Source of the DNA: Dimorphilus gyrociliatus
Lineage: Eukaryota; Annelida; Polychaeta; Dinophilidae
Reading direction: 5' to 3'
DNA: 64,000 nucleotides
Assembly (NCBI GenBank): GCA_904063045.1
Contig: CAJFCJ010000019.1
Span: forward strand, 2,185,700 to 2,249,699
The translations under genes were made by a program, and so were the position numbers. Under the pieces are notes generated by a model. The model did not search any database and was not told where the DNA came from. It was given only the letters and a program-made list of their open reading frames with translations. Below are positions 50,301 to 63,700 of this stretch, in pieces. Numbering within the stretch: the stretch's first letter is position 1; every line of letters begins with the position of its first letter.

Positions 50301-52635
50301 AAAATCTGCTGATTTAGAATGGACTCAGGCAGTTGTGATAGCATTACAAAGAATTGCTAAAATGACATTTTGGAGGGATGTTGTTGGTGATGCTGCTCAT
50401 CATTTAATGACTAGTGTAGATTCTGAGGCTAATGTTGATAAAATAGTGTTTGCCCTTTTAGTTCTGGGAGGTTTTCCACTTTTACCGTCAATCGGTGTTG
50501 CAACAAATTTCGGTGATGGGAGAAGGGGTATTGTTCTAAAATATTTTCCAGAGAAAAAGATATCTCTTGTGGTCGATCTGCTAAGTAGACGAAGAGTGAA
50601 AGTTGAAGACGACAAATTAAAAATAGCCGATACTCAGCCGTATGCTGATGTTGGGCATTTAAAATTTTGTTGCGACCTGGTATTGAAAGTAAAGAATTAC
50701 GACAAGCCGAGTCACGACACAATCTTTAAAGCCGCTTTAGCCCTTAGAACTTTAAACAATGCTGCTATAAACTCAGATTTACAGATGAGTAGTGAAAACT
50801 TATTGAAGACACTGGTTTTCCTAGCCTCAACTAGAACTAAATTATGCAGCAATTGGCTTCCGCAGCATCTTGACATTGTTGCCCTTAACGTTTATGCTTT
50901 AAAAAAGAAAGGCTGCCTGCAGGTTGTTGACGAACCTAAATCTTCAAAGACAACAAGTAAAGAGGCTGTTCCTGAAAAACAAGCAGTCACTAGTTTTATA
51001 GAGGGTTTACCCGAAGAGGCAAAGAAATTGATAAAAAAGATTAGACCAACACTTGACGTTGACTGGCTAAGGGAAGTGCGCAGTGCTTTGACTGATCCTC
51101 AGTTGTTTCTCGATATGCTTCGGGAGACGGTTGAAGCTCAAAAAGATCATGCCAGGTCTCCATGTTCGTCTGAATCTTCCTCCAGTTCATCTCGCTATCG
51201 CTCTTATTCATCTGATTCGTCAGATGACAGTTTTTGCGATCTTATGGTCACATCATGTAAAATCGAAAATAACGACGCCGACGATGATGACGACGACGAC
51301 GACGACGATGACGACGACGATGATGATGACGATGACGACGACGATGACGACGACGATAATGATTATGACGATGAAGATGTAGCATATGAAAGAAAAGCTT
51401 TTATCATATCCAGCGATGGAATTTTGGCATCAAATAATACGCCAAAAGGTGAAACTGTTGTAGACGATTCACAATCGGTCATAGCAAAGGATGATACTGC
51501 TGATGATGACAGAGACGAAGTTCTTGTAACTCCTGCCGATAAAAATAGCGAAAGTGATGCTACTAAGTACCGAAAATCTTATAAAGCTATGCAAAAGAAG
51601 CTAAATCAATTGAAAAAGAATCAGACGGATGTTGGCGAAATATGTCGGGCTATGTGTGTACTTCACGCTCGGCGTCTACTTTGTACCTTATTAACAGATT
51701 GGCAAGGGGCGTCGATACCTGCTTCCATTTTGGGTTGTGGAAAGCCTGAGAGGGTACCATCTGTACTCGACGTCTTAAACACAAATGAGAGAACCTTTCA
51801 ACAGGTGGTTGAAAGTGTCCTATCTCACGTTGATTCAAGTGTATTAGGGACATTATCAAGAGCGGCCTGCAATCTGGTCCGATCAAGTATTTTTAAAGTG
51901 AGAGAAAGTCGCCATAACTATAATAGAGTTACTGAAGATGTTCAAGAAGTTAAAATAGTGGGCGTTCATGCTCTAAATATATCATTCGACAAGGAATCCT
52001 GTCTTGAGAGCGGAGATACTCTTATTTTGTCAACTTCCAGAGATCTTACAGAAAATAGAAAAGAAATAACGACCGATTGGAGTTCAAGGATACAATTCAC
52101 AAATGACACATTCTACTATAGGTTAGAATGTACAAGTGTTTCAAGCAACACGATAGCAACAAAATGGGGCTATAAAATGAATATAACAGCGGAGAAACCA
52201 ACTAATTTCGATACAGGTTTCAAATTATTAACCCAATTACTAAATGCTCATGCTCAGTATTTACCCTTGAATGAATTGTGGGTAATTCTTGTGCGGGAAA
52301 CCTGTAAACAAACAGGTAGAGAGAGAAGGAAGATTATTCAACTTTTGTTAGCTTTACTTAATTCTGCCAAAGTTATTGAGAAGAAAGTTGATATACTTAT
52401 TTTAGCGCCTATTTGGCGCGCATACTGCAAGATAAAAACAAAGGATGAAACGAAACCAGCCTCACCTCTGTGCAGAGCTCTAACAGAATTTTTTACAATT
52501 GTCGAAGAAACTGCCATTTTTTGGAAACTCCAGGCTTCCTACAGAGCTTCTCTTGGAGATACCGATCAGATTGTAGCTCTATTCAAGCAGGGTATCCTAC
52601 TAGTAAAAGCTATAAAAAAACAAATTGAGGCCTAA
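44358..52635 (+). CDS. ZZEF1: Zinc finger ZZ-type and EF-hand domain protein 1
   Basis: Four exons (44358-44417, 44569-47049, 47105-47407, 47479-52635) encode 2666 residues; the last exon alone is 5.2 kb. The start MGNAPS matches vertebrate ZZEF1 and is a plausible myristoylation signal. Domains in order are one EF-hand (DTEGDGIAD, about 112-120), a DOC/APC10-like beta-sandwich (about 225-365), large helical regions, two CUB-like segments, and two ZZ zinc fingers (about 1601-1645, CDGCNMTIPGKRYRC; about 1653-1700, CDECRAFIVGIRVHC). A 26-residue poly-Asp run follows at about 2217-2242. Vertebrate ZZEF1 binds histone H3 tails through ZZ domains. It is somewhat shorter than the human protein (about 2960). 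Confidence 0.93.
51280..51357 (+). repeat. (GAY)26 poly-aspartate coding repeat
   Basis: 26 consecutive Asp codons, a mix of GAC and GAT, inside the ZZEF1 coding exon. Because codon use is mixed the DNA is not a perfect microsatellite, which hints at selection for the acidic run rather than simple slippage. Confidence 0.95.
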
Positions 52636-53426
52636 ATAGTCAATTTTAACATTACAGACAAAAAATGCATGATCAAAAAAAATTTGCTTATTGAACTAAT
52701 TTGAAAAAGACTGAAATTTTAGTTGAATTTTTCCTATTACTTTTGAATCATCTCTGCTGTGCTTAGCAAATTGAAATAAAAATTAATTAAATTATGAAAT
52801 ATGCATTCATACATATACATGCTGTATTATAAGTTGAATCTTTCCTATTTAGAGTAGTTAGAAATAACGTCATATTGACACATAAATGTAAATACTGAAT
52901 CATCCTTCGGTAAAACTGCCCTAGGTTGATCTACTATACAGTATATTGTATCTAAAAGACATAATATTTTAATATAAACTCAACTTAAAACTATTCATTT
53001 ATAATTTCTTAGCGTTATTATATTTATTGAATATATTAATAGAATTCGGCTCAATAATTTATATTTTGTCAATTAGTTGAAAGAAAATAACTTTCATTTT
53101 GCATGTAAAGTAGTTATCTATTTATAATTAGGGTGATTGGTAATTTTATAATATATTTGTCTTTAAATACACGCTGTATTGTCACCACAATGCTCAGCAG
53201 TAATAAAGTCAAGCATCTAACCGGTCGAATGAGTGAAAATTGTGCAGGTGATAATTTTTCTTCTTCATAATCCTTATTAATCCGATTAGCAGGAATTATT
53301 AAACTCCTATATATTAATTGGAGAGAGATTTTATAAAATACGTTCTTTACCCTGGATTCTCATAAATAATCTTTATATGTCGAAAAGGTATAACTTTTTC
53401 TTTTCATAGTAATTTCAAGTTTTGAC
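52636..53426. other. Intergenic interval
   Basis: The ZZEF1 3' UTR, with an AATAAA-like signal near 52775, and AT-rich DNA before the channel gene. Nothing else was recognised. Confidence 0.45.
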
Positions 53427-55554
53427 ATGGATGAAAAGAATATAGAGAAAATAAACGAAGAAGATAACTTTCGTAGTCTTCTTCGAAATATGATTGAAAG
53501 GACGGGTATGCACGGTTTACCAAATGTATATAGATCAAGTGGTCTTCTTAAAAAAATGTTTTGGTTGATAACAACTTTATTCGCGTTTGGTAAGACTGTA
53601 ATTTTAGCTATTTTCCATAAGAAATACAAATATTATTAAATCAAACATTAGTATTCCTGATTTGGCAAGTTACAAAGGCAATTATGTTTTATTATTCATA
53701 TCCAACAACAACAAAATTTCAACTTCATAGTAGTCCTTCCTTACCATTTCCAGCAGTTTCATTCTGTAATTTAAATCCAATTCGAAGTGAATTGATTGAA
53801 AATGCTGGACCATCTTTAAAAGGCTTGTTAAAAGTTAATTTCTTTCTATTTCCCTGATAATATCATTTTTCTACTATTAATAATATAATATCCTTTTATA
53901 ATAAGGGAAAAGAATCAAATAGAAATGGAACTATTACTAAAAAACCAACTTCATTCTTTGACTGGAATGATACGGATAGTTCTGAAGAAGATAATGTTTA
54001 TAGTGTAAACTCACAATTTTTAGAATATTACTCAACTTTACCAAAGAAAAGTAGAATAGACCTGGGATATAATATAACTAATACATTGTTAGCTTGTTCA
54101 ATCGAAGGGAAAAAATGCGGTCCAAAGTAAGAAAAGCTAATTATTGTTTATCCTTCTATTTTTTAACACTTTACCATTTCCTTTCAGAGATTTTAAATTA
54201 TTTAATAATTACTTTTATGGTAATTGTTTTACATTTAATTCATATATACCTGACAACGTTTCTGATAGGAAAAGCTCTAATAAACCTGGTCCACTTAACG
54301 GTTTTCTTTTTTTTATTTTAATACTTTTTCATTATTTCATCTTTTCAAACATCTTTAGGTTTAACGTTAACTTTATTTATCGATCAATCCCAATATATAA
54401 AAGAGATTGCAGAATCTGCTGGAATTCAATTAGTTGTTCACGATCCCACTGATATGCCTTTTCCAGAAGATAAAGGAGTGGCTATATCTCCCGGAAAATT
54501 GTCATTTATTGGCTTCCAATTGAAAGTGTCAAATAACCTGTCGCCACCATACGGAATCTGCAATAATTTTTCTAAACTGGAAAATCAAAACGTTAATGCA
54601 TTTTGGAATGAATTATCAAATATTTCCTATACTGAAGAGGTAAAATTTTATTATCCTTTCAATTAGTATCTACATCGAAATTATCTTTTATTCATTTATA
54701 AAAGGCTTGTATGAGAACTTGTTATCAGAAGAGAGTAATTTCAAGATGTGACTGCGCCGATCCAAGATACAATTTTCATAGTTCAACCTTTAAAAGTTCA
54801 GTTGAACCATGTAAAAGGAGTAATACAACACAAAGTTTGTTATTAATTATTTATTATTCTTGTTATTTAAATATCTATTTAAATTTAATAGCTCATTGTA
54901 AGGATAAAGTAGAATTAGAATTTTCAAGAAATTCACAATTATGCCAAACTGAATGTCCAGCCGAATGCGTGTAAGTTAAATAAGAAAATTTTAACAAACA
55001 TTGCTATTTTTTATGAATATTCATTAATATTCAATATTTTCAAATAGTAAAAATATATTTGAAATAAGGGAAAGTCATGCCCAATGGCCATCACTTCCTA
55101 AAACGGTAAGGATATCATTTTTCAATAAAAAAGTACTGTCGTCTTATTTAATTTTTCTTTATTTACATAAAAAAGGGAGATATTATTGATCTTTTGCAAA
55201 TGAAAAATGAGGTGATATATAATAGATTGAAGGATTTTACAAACGAGAAAAGAGAAACCTTTGTCAGTCAAAATGTACTGAAAGTTCATGTCTATTATTC
55301 ATCATTAACATTTTTAAAAATAAGTAGAGAAGCTACTTATCAAGTATATAATTAAATTTTAATAGTGTTGTTAACAACTCTAATAATAAATATTTTCATT
55401 ATAGACAACAAGCCTCCTTTCCGATCTTGGCGGTCAAGTTGGTCTTTGGTTAGGATTTTCCGTTATAACAATATTTGAATTTTTTGAATTAGCCCTAGAT
55501 TCATCAATCCTACTCTTTTTAAAATGTAAAACAGCAAATAAAAAACAATTCTAA
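53427..55554 (+). CDS. DEG/ENaC-family amiloride-sensitive sodium channel subunit
   Basis: Ten exons join in phase: 53427-53589, 53652-53833, 53906-54126, 54188-54300, 54359-54639, 54705-54834, 54892-54970, 55048-55105, 55176-55343 and 55405-55554, giving 514 residues. The intracellular gating motif HG is at about residue 32 (GMHGLPNVYRSSG). TM1 follows, then FPAVSFCNLNPIR, YGNCFTFN, a Cys-rich extracellular domain (CMRTCYQ, CDCADP, CQTECPAEC) and the pre-TM2/TM2 segment LLSDLGGQVGLWLGFSVITI with the GxS selectivity filter. Subunits trimerise into sodium channels gated by protons, FMRFamide-type peptides or force. The gating ligand cannot be told here. All nine introns are 57-77 nt. Confidence 0.93.
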
Positions 55555-55793
55555 TTGGATAAAGAATTCTAATTTAGAAATAACGAAATAAGAGCAAGAC
55601 TTTTAATATTTCTTAATAGTATACTTTATAAGTATATTTAATATTATTTATGCTTAATAAACGATTAATTATGATCTATTTGTAAATAAGACTTAATAAC
55701 TTTATAAACAATTACATAAATATAAAAATTAACACAATCTATTTAATGTCCATTGTCTTTTTATCAGTCTAAAAGTAATTTATTAATATGTTA

Positions 55794-56057
55794 TTAAAAC
55801 GTGTTTAAAATTAAAAAGTTCTTTTGAATAAATACCTTTATTTGGATACAAAATGTTATAAAGAAAAATATTAGTATAGTTATAAATATTGATAAAAAAC
55901 CACTGGCGAAGAAGAGGATAATTGAATTTGCTGCGTTCATATCTTCGGTGATAAATTGACCAATAATTAAACAGGATATTGTACTTAGTATAGTTAGTAT
56001 TGAAAATGTACCAATTAGGGTAATAACTCCTGATGACGGTATTTCTACTTCTTGCAT
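55794..56057 (-). CDS. Small two-pass membrane protein A, unknown function
   Basis: A possible 87-residue protein from ATG 56057. A short polar head (MQEVEIPSSG) is followed by two strongly hydrophobic helices (about 11-32 and 42-70), separated by an acidic loop (QFITEDMNAAN), and a short tail. I do not recognise a family. A neighbour 0.7 kb upstream on the same strand has similar size and layout, including a shared NAA between the helices, which argues that both are real. Alternatives are a terminal exon of a larger gene, or chance: hydrophobic frames are common in AT-rich DNA. Confidence 0.4.
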   Translation of the reverse strand: MQEVEIPSSGVITLIGTFSILTILSTISCLIIGQFITEDMNAANSIILFFASGFLSIFITILIFFFITFCIQIKVFIQKNFLILNTF

Positions 56058-56713
56058 AATTATATTTTGAACAGAAACCTTTAGGACTAGTATTTTCAAA
56101 TTGTTTTATATTTATCAAAAAGTTTACTATGACGTCATTCAAAAAAGCCATTAATTTATATGTTCTATTGATGGTTTCCGTTCACTTCACTCTTTCTATC
56201 TCTATGAAAAGAAAACGAATAGAATGGTGTTCGAAAATTTGGACTAGAAAATTCAACAGCAGTCATTGAATGATCTTTAGAGTTGTATTTGTTTTTATTA
56301 GCACGAGAAGCGTCGTACAATGCTCTCTAACAATGTAAAGTAAAATTTTAATATTATTACATTACTTAATATTAATAAAGAATGTAAACCTTTTCAAATA
56401 TGGGATCTGGACGAAAACTGGAAAATTTCTTCTTCCTATTCTTTCTCTATAGGCCAAAAAAAAGAACATGATTTATTCTAAAGTATAGAACATTTTTTTA
56501 ATTTTATTCCGGTTCCGGATAGGTACCTTTGATTTTTTGAAATTTCTTAACCTTTGCTAAAGAATTAAAAGGAGACGCTTACAGCATTTATGTATGTATG
56601 TATGTACAAATGTAAAAGTTGGAAAAACAAACTCTTTTACGCCTTCTATAGTCAACTATTTCTTCAGTCTGTAACTTAATTAATTGATATGTTTTTTAAT
56701 AAATAAAATGGGA
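56058..56713. other. Interval between the two small membrane-protein frames
   Basis: 656 bp, AT-rich. A short TATG tetranucleotide run lies at about 56589-56604. It may hold the 5' region of frame A and the 3' UTR of frame B. No other gene was seen. Confidence 0.4.
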
Positions 56714-56986
56714 TTAAATGAAAAATAATATTCTAACTTCGGAATAAAGCTCTAAACGCTTTAGAAAAGAGGTAAAAGTATATATAAAACAGAAAAAGAT
56801 TATTATTCCAAAGGTCAAAATTACTACAGCAGCGTTTCTTTTACCCTGAACTAACAGTAAAACAGCAGGTGATATTGTTGCTAAACAACATATACTTAAA
56901 CCTAATATAGTAAGTCCATGCTTTGTCAGGCTTATTGTAAAATATTGCTCTTTTAATAAGCTTATTTCTCTCATACAATTAAACAT
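56714..56986 (-). CDS. Small two-pass membrane protein B, unknown function
   Basis: A 90-residue frame from ATG 56986. A polar head of about 23 residues (including REISLLKEQ) is followed by two hydrophobic helices (about 24-47 and 53-75) joined by a basic loop (QGKRNAA), then a short charged tail. No family was recognised. It is similar in length, topology and the NAA loop motif to the downstream frame, so the two look like diverged tandem copies. The frame remains open upstream through a GA microsatellite, but that part encodes a low-complexity Ser-Leu repeat and is unlikely to be translated. Confidence 0.4.
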   Translation of the reverse strand: MFNCMREISLLKEQYFTISLTKHGLTILGLSICCLATISPAVLLLVQGKRNAAVVILTFGIIIFFCFIYTFTSFLKRLELYSEVRILFFI

Positions 56987-57121
56987 TTTTAAATGTATCA
57001 ACTGACGCCATCTATTGTCTAATATATTATAGAATACATTTTTAGATAAAAACAAATATCGTCGTCTACCTGATTCCAACAAGACAAGAAGGAGAGGACA
57101 GAGAGATTTATATCTATCTAT

Positions 57122-57177
<56 letters not shown>

Positions 57178-57764
57178 CAGTATTTTTGGACAAACTAAAC
57201 TGACCTATGAAACATGACAAAGACACAGTACACCTCTCATTTTTCAATTGGAAATTTTTTGTTGGAAGCGATAAAACAGAGGGATATATTTTAGTTTTTT
57301 TGTGATATTCAATAATAAAAGAGGTATTGGGTGTTGGACTATGATAAAATATCAATTGAACGCTTTTTTTTTTACTAGAAAACTTCAAAAGAATATAAGA
57401 GTACATTTGATACAAAGGACTCTTTAATGATGAAAAAAAAGAAAATAGAATCTTAATTGATAATTATTAATTTCATATTTTCGTTTATTATTCAAAAAAT
57501 TATTATTAGTTAACGTAGTAAACTTTTTTTTATACATAATTAAGATTAGATTTAAGTAAACAATATCTTGTGTTCATTTACGTACATATTAAATAATAAA
57601 TAGAATATTAATCGCTATAAATATGATGCATAAGTTTAAGAATCTATAAATGCTAATAAATTATTAACCAATAGAAATCATTCTTAGATAACTGTGTCGT
57701 TATATATTAAAAATATTTTGTAGCATTTGCCGTTTAAGCATCATTTTATTCGACTGTTAAAAAA
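56987..57764. other. Divergent interval with a long GA microsatellite
   Basis: It lies between small membrane protein B (-) and the mosaic receptor (+) and includes the (GA)24 tract. No coding exon was seen. Confidence 0.45.
57127..57174. repeat. (GA)24 microsatellite
   Basis: A perfect GA dinucleotide run of about 48 bp. Confidence 0.95.
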
Positions 57765-60700
57765 ATGAAATCTTCAAATTATTCATCTATTGTCTTTTTA
57801 ATTATTTGGTTTACATCGAAAATATGTAAAACTCTATCGAATTCAGGTAAGACACTTTCAAATTTCAATAAAACTTATTAAACTTATAAGATTTCATTCA
57901 TAAAATACGTTGAATATTATGAATAGTAATTAAATTAATTAAGGAGAAAGTAAATGTGTTAATTGTAAAAAAACATCTTTATGTAAATAATGTAATGTTC
58001 GGCTGGTTGGACAACAGAAAAAAACGGTAATAAGTATACTTTTCTTGATATTGAAGAACTTTATAGCCGTGTTAAGAGTTTTCCGTTTTTTATTACTTCT
58101 CTTATCAAGTTAATTATTTTGGATTTCATCTTAGAAAAGAATTCTCTAAAATTTACCGATTATATTGCCTTTGCTGTTTACTGGAGCATCCGGTACTTTT
58201 GTCATCTAAAATCATAATTAATTATTATTAAATATGACATATAAATTCAGTCATATTTATGAATATTAATGAAAACCTTATTTGTTGTTTTAGTATCCGA
58301 AAATCAATTTAAACAATATTGTAAGAACGGATGGGAATATTTTGGAGGTTATTGTTATTATTTCGATGAAGAGAAGATGACTTATTGGCAAGCGGAAACG
58401 AAATGCCAATTTAATGGTGCTCACTTGGCTTCTCAAACGAATAAAAATGAACAAGTTATTCTCCTCTCTTCCTCTTATTTGTTCATTGATATAATAGAAA
58501 TATAATATTTATTAATTCTTTTTCAGATGTATTTAAAATTAAAGGCCAACTCTAGCCAACTTTGGTACTATATAGGCTTATCAGATCGAAGACACGAAGG
58601 TGTTTTCGAATGGGAAGATGGAATGCCGTTTGATAGAACTCTAGAGTAAGATATAATAATTATATTCTTTTTGAAGCCTATCCTCCTAGATTTACTTAAT
58701 TAATCAAACCATATTTTAGCTTCTGTAATATATAATACTTGTAACAGAGACTGGAATACGGGTGAACCTAATGATTCCTATGATATTGAAGATTGCGTTA
58801 ATTTATGGAATGAAATGGGAGTTTGGAATGATACTCCATGCGATTATCCAATAGGATATGTTTGTAAAGGTAGTTATTGTTTTTTATCACACGTTGTTTA
58901 TATAAATAAGTTATTTTAATTAGTTTTGGCTTTACCGACTACAAACAATATTGGACTGCACCAAATAACTAGTCAAAGTTCCTCTATTCATGGTTCTTAT
59001 CTTGCAGTCGATGGCGTACCGAGTGAGATATATAATTCTTCATTTACTTAAGAGATTAATTAAATTTTTGGCCAATATTTTATTAGTTGTTTTTCCTTTT
59101 CACTCTTTTAGATACCTGTGCTCTTACAACAAAAGAAAAAAATCCATGGTTTAGAGTAGATTTAACTGAAATTTATAGAATATATGCAGTTGAATTAATC
59201 ACTGGCGAACGTCTTTTGAAAAACACCGACATTCTTGCTTCGTATGATAGTCTTGAAAAGAGAGTTTGTAAGAATAATATTACAATCGACTCTATGGTGA
59301 CATTACAACATTGTCCAGAAGATATGTTCGGTCGATTCGTTATTTTAGAGTCAATTTCCGAACAATTAAAATATCTTCAGCTATGCGAAGTAAGAGTTTA
59401 TGGTAAAGGTACAGGTTGTGGTTTGCCTCTGGGTCTTGCAAGTGGTCAAATAAAAGCTGTTCAAATATCAGCTTCTTCTGAAGAAGATTCAACAACTCTT
59501 CCTTTTTTCGCCAGGTTGTATAGAGGTGGCGGTTGGTGTCCTCATTATACGGACAAACAGCCATATATACAAGTAAAATTACCATACTTTTAATAGAGAA
59601 TTTTGTTTATTTCTCTTTTTACTAACATAAAATAGGTTAATTTAATTAGCAAGTATAATTTACAAGGATTTACTACGAAAGGCTTGGAGTCTTCCGCCTT
59701 TTATGTAAGACATTTGATAACTATTAAATATGGATTTTCTGTCGAGGAATTACTTTCCATCAATAAAGTATGCTAATACATCATTTTCTGAAGGAAACTA
59801 GAGTATATATTCGTACACTTGCAGACTTACCTCGTGAAATCCAGCCATCACCTACAATATTTCATATTCCCATTGGAAATAACAGCAAGCTTTGTCAGGT
59901 TAATGTTAAATTCCACAGCTGATAGACCATGCCTTGAATTTGAGCTATACGGCTGTAGGAAAATAGTAGAATCAAGTATTTTTCCTTAAGCTTTTTTAAT
60001 TTATCTGAATTCTGAATATTACATTTATCTAATAGTAAGGGAAAATAATGTTCATGGATATCCAGCTGTACCGCTTATAGCATCACCTCCAAGCGAACGT
60101 CATTGTTATCATAGACTAGACGCCTTCTCAAATTTATCGCCAATAACAATAAAGGAAATATACTATTATCCATTTATCGACTCATTTTATTTAGAAGTTT
60201 GGAGATGGCAAGAATTCAATATTACAGCACAAAGAATTTCAGTAGTAAAAGTAACTGGTAACCAAGGATACCGAGTTGTTAATATTACCTTAAATGCTAA
60301 CGAATTTCTCGGAATTTCGTCGCCAAATGCAATTTGTCCAATTATATTTTCTCAAAAAAATACTTATATTGATTCAACAGAAATAAAAGAATACCTTCTA
60401 ATAGAAGATAATCCTAGCTTGTCTCTAGATGTTTTCAACTCGTCAAAGACAAACTTTACCATATTAAGCGGTGTTCAAACGTTTAATTATCGTTTTACTA
60501 TTAACCATGATAACAATTCTGGAGAAGTTACGAATGAATGCTCTCAAGTAGAGATTACTAAGCCTATGACATTTACATCACCCGATTATCCTAATTATTA
60601 CGGAGGTCGTAGAAATTGTATTTGGAATATTATAAAACCAAGTGATAAAAGTCTAAAAATTGATTTTGAAGCATTTAATCTTTTCTATAAAGATGAAGAG

Positions 60701-63700
60701 GTGACAGATCACAAGATCATGTTATTTAATACTAATATCATTATCAATTATCAATTTAGGAAAAGTTTAAAATGGGATTTTGCCAAGATTCTGTAACTTT
60801 ATACAGTGTAATAAACAATAGTACGGATGTTGTGCAATCTGCAAATGGAAATGCTTTTCCATTGATTATGACTGACATAGCCTATATAAGAATCATCTTC
60901 TCTTCTTGCGAACCTTTTAAAATCGTTTCTAACTCGGGTTTTAAAGCAACTGTATCATATACAAGTAATATTAATAGCATATTCACATTCCAGATTTTTT
61001 CATTATATTAATATAAATAAATTATTTATCTTAGATTGCACAGGATGTGCCATAGGCCTAATGTCCAAAATAAATTACTGCCAATCGGAATGTGGTTTTT
61101 TAGCTTCAACCTTCTATCCTCATAATTATCCATCGGACACAAACGCTGAATGGAATATTCAAGTGGAACTCTACAAGTATATTCAACTTCAGTTTTATCA
61201 CGTTAATATGGAATCTGAACGACCTGAATGTCTTCAAGATTATGTTGAAGTTTACGATGTTAGTTGGGAAGGAGTGGAAAAAGTTTGTCTCTTGTTTTCT
61301 TTTTTGACAAATTATACCATTTATCAATAACTGTGTTCAGCTCATTGGACGCTACTGCAATGTAAAACAACCTCCAACTTATTTATATTCAAGTTGGAAT
61401 AGAATGATAATTCGAATGAAAAGTGACCAAGCATATTCAGCAAAGAGAGGATTCTTTGCCAAATATATCACCTTCGAAAGCAGTCTTTCGGTTGATAGTC
61501 TTCAAAAGATTGAAAGAAACTGTAACTCAATAGAATTACATTAAATACTAATTATTTTATTGTAAATAGTCAATTTTATTTATAGCAACTCTTTGTCCTG
61601 GAAATTGGATTCATTATGAAAAATCTTGCTATCGTTATCATTCTCAAGAGACGACTATGACCTGGATTGATGCAGAGAGCACTTGTCAAACTAAAAAATC
61701 CCATTTATTAAGTATTATGAACGAAGGAGAAATGAGCATCATACATCATCTACTTACTACTGAATGGAGAAGTAACAATACTAGAACCTTTATAGGTATT
61801 CTATCCAAAATTCAGGAAAAATAATAGGACAATTAACTAGTGTTTGAACTTTTATTTCAGGCTTGAACGATAGGAAGAATGAAGGTCAGTTCTGGTGGTC
61901 TGATGGTCGACCAATGGTATTTACTGCATGGTATGAACATTTTCTCACCAATACATAACATCTCAATTGGTTTCTTTAATAATTTATAGGGCAAATACAT
62001 CAATAACGGACAGATCTCAACCAGATGGTGGATCTTTGGAAAATTGTGCTGTTATAGAATTAAGAAACCTTTATTCGACTAATCAATGGCACGATGTACC
62101 CTGTTCAGTGAGCAACGTTAAACAATTCATCTGCAAATTGGATGATTATTCATTAAGGAGAGAAAAATTGGATTTAAATTTAAACTCCTCTCTAGTCAAT
62201 GATTCTTCGTTGTTTAAATGTAATAATTCAGAGTTTATTCATATTTGGGCCGTCTGTAACGGTAAAAATGATTGTGTTGATGGATCCGACGAAATAGGTT
62301 GTACTTTAGAATGTCCCTCATCATTTTATAGTTGCGGAAATGGTGAATGCATTCCATTCTCTTATCAATGCGACCAGAAAGAGGATTGTTCAAATGGTAA
62401 AGATGAAAGCAATTGCGGTACGTATTATTTGCAAGCGATTCTTTTTCTATTATATAATTTCATTATGAAATCTATCAAATAGTTCTCAAGACGTGTGATC
62501 AGGACGAATTTATGTGTGTTAATGGACAATGTATTAAGAACACGGACAGATGCGATAGAATTGAACATTGTATGGACGGTTCAGATGAAAGTGAATGCGA
62601 TTTTTGTATGCAACCAGACATGTTTCAATGTTTTGATGGCGCTTGTCTTCCTTGGAAAACTCGTTGTGACAAGACACACGATTGTGCCGGATGTTCTTAC
62701 GAAGATGAAATTGGCTGCTATGGAACAGCAATTTCCCTTTGTTCAAGTAAACATCTTTGTTAAGTAAATATATGCTATAAATAAATTCATATTAATGTAT
62801 ACGTAGATTTAGGAAATGCCGTTGGAGAAGGTTATCCGAGTGTTACCTGCTATATAAATCAAACAATAGATGTTGGCCGTATAGATATAGATAAAGCAAT
62901 TAAAATAAGCCAGGATGATAATGATACAAATTCAATTCACGTGGACGTCTACTATCCAGCTTTCCCAAATAACGAACTATTAGTTGCCGCAATGCAAAAA
63001 TCTAAATCCTGTACTCAAACAGTAACAATAAAACCTTGCGGTAGTGTGGTATGGTCTTCGAGTTATTACTATAGCGTAAACAACATAAAAATATATCTAG
63101 AGTCTTTCATCAACAAGCATTTTGACGGGTACAGTATATATAATTTCATTTCAATTTCTACTTAATTACTATAGCAAAAAACAACTAGAAATGGTAATTG
63201 CGAAGAAACATTTCAAGTGTCTAATAGGCTATTTATACCAATTTTATATATATATCTAAAGACAACAAACGTGAGGTATAATTCCCTTGAAATAGGAAAA
63301 TTAATGTGCTTAGTCGGTAAGTAAATTGTAATGAATTATTGCTGTTCATCATAGAAAAATTCTTATAATACCAACCAGATCTGGGACATGAAGAATCTGA
63401 GAAATTCATTTGTAATAATTTACAGAAAGTTGATAAAAGACAACGTTGTTTATTCGAATATGATGAGTATAACATTCAAATTGGCTGTAGAGATATGTCT
63501 CATTTAATTGATTGCGGTAAAGGTGTAATTAAATAGATCTGTAAATTCTATTGTTTTTCTTTTTAAAAAATACTATTTAGACAATGTTAAACCGCAAAAT
63601 ACCGAATGCGGTAAAGATGTTGTTGCTGAAGAATATCGGGGAACGTTAAATAGGACTAATACAGGTAAATACTGTCAGAGATGGGATATTGATTATCCTC

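Noticed and set aside
57000-57415. N-terminal extension of small membrane protein B containing a Ser-Leu repeat
   Set aside because: The repeat is a translation of the (GA)24 microsatellite, and the upstream part lacks protein-like composition. Start placed at 56986.
58269-58293. ATG frame MKTLFVVL leading into the first lectin exon
   Set aside because: It runs through a TTTTAG splice acceptor. The upstream signal-peptide exon at 57765 joins in phase at 58294, which is the better model, although an alternative start here is possible.
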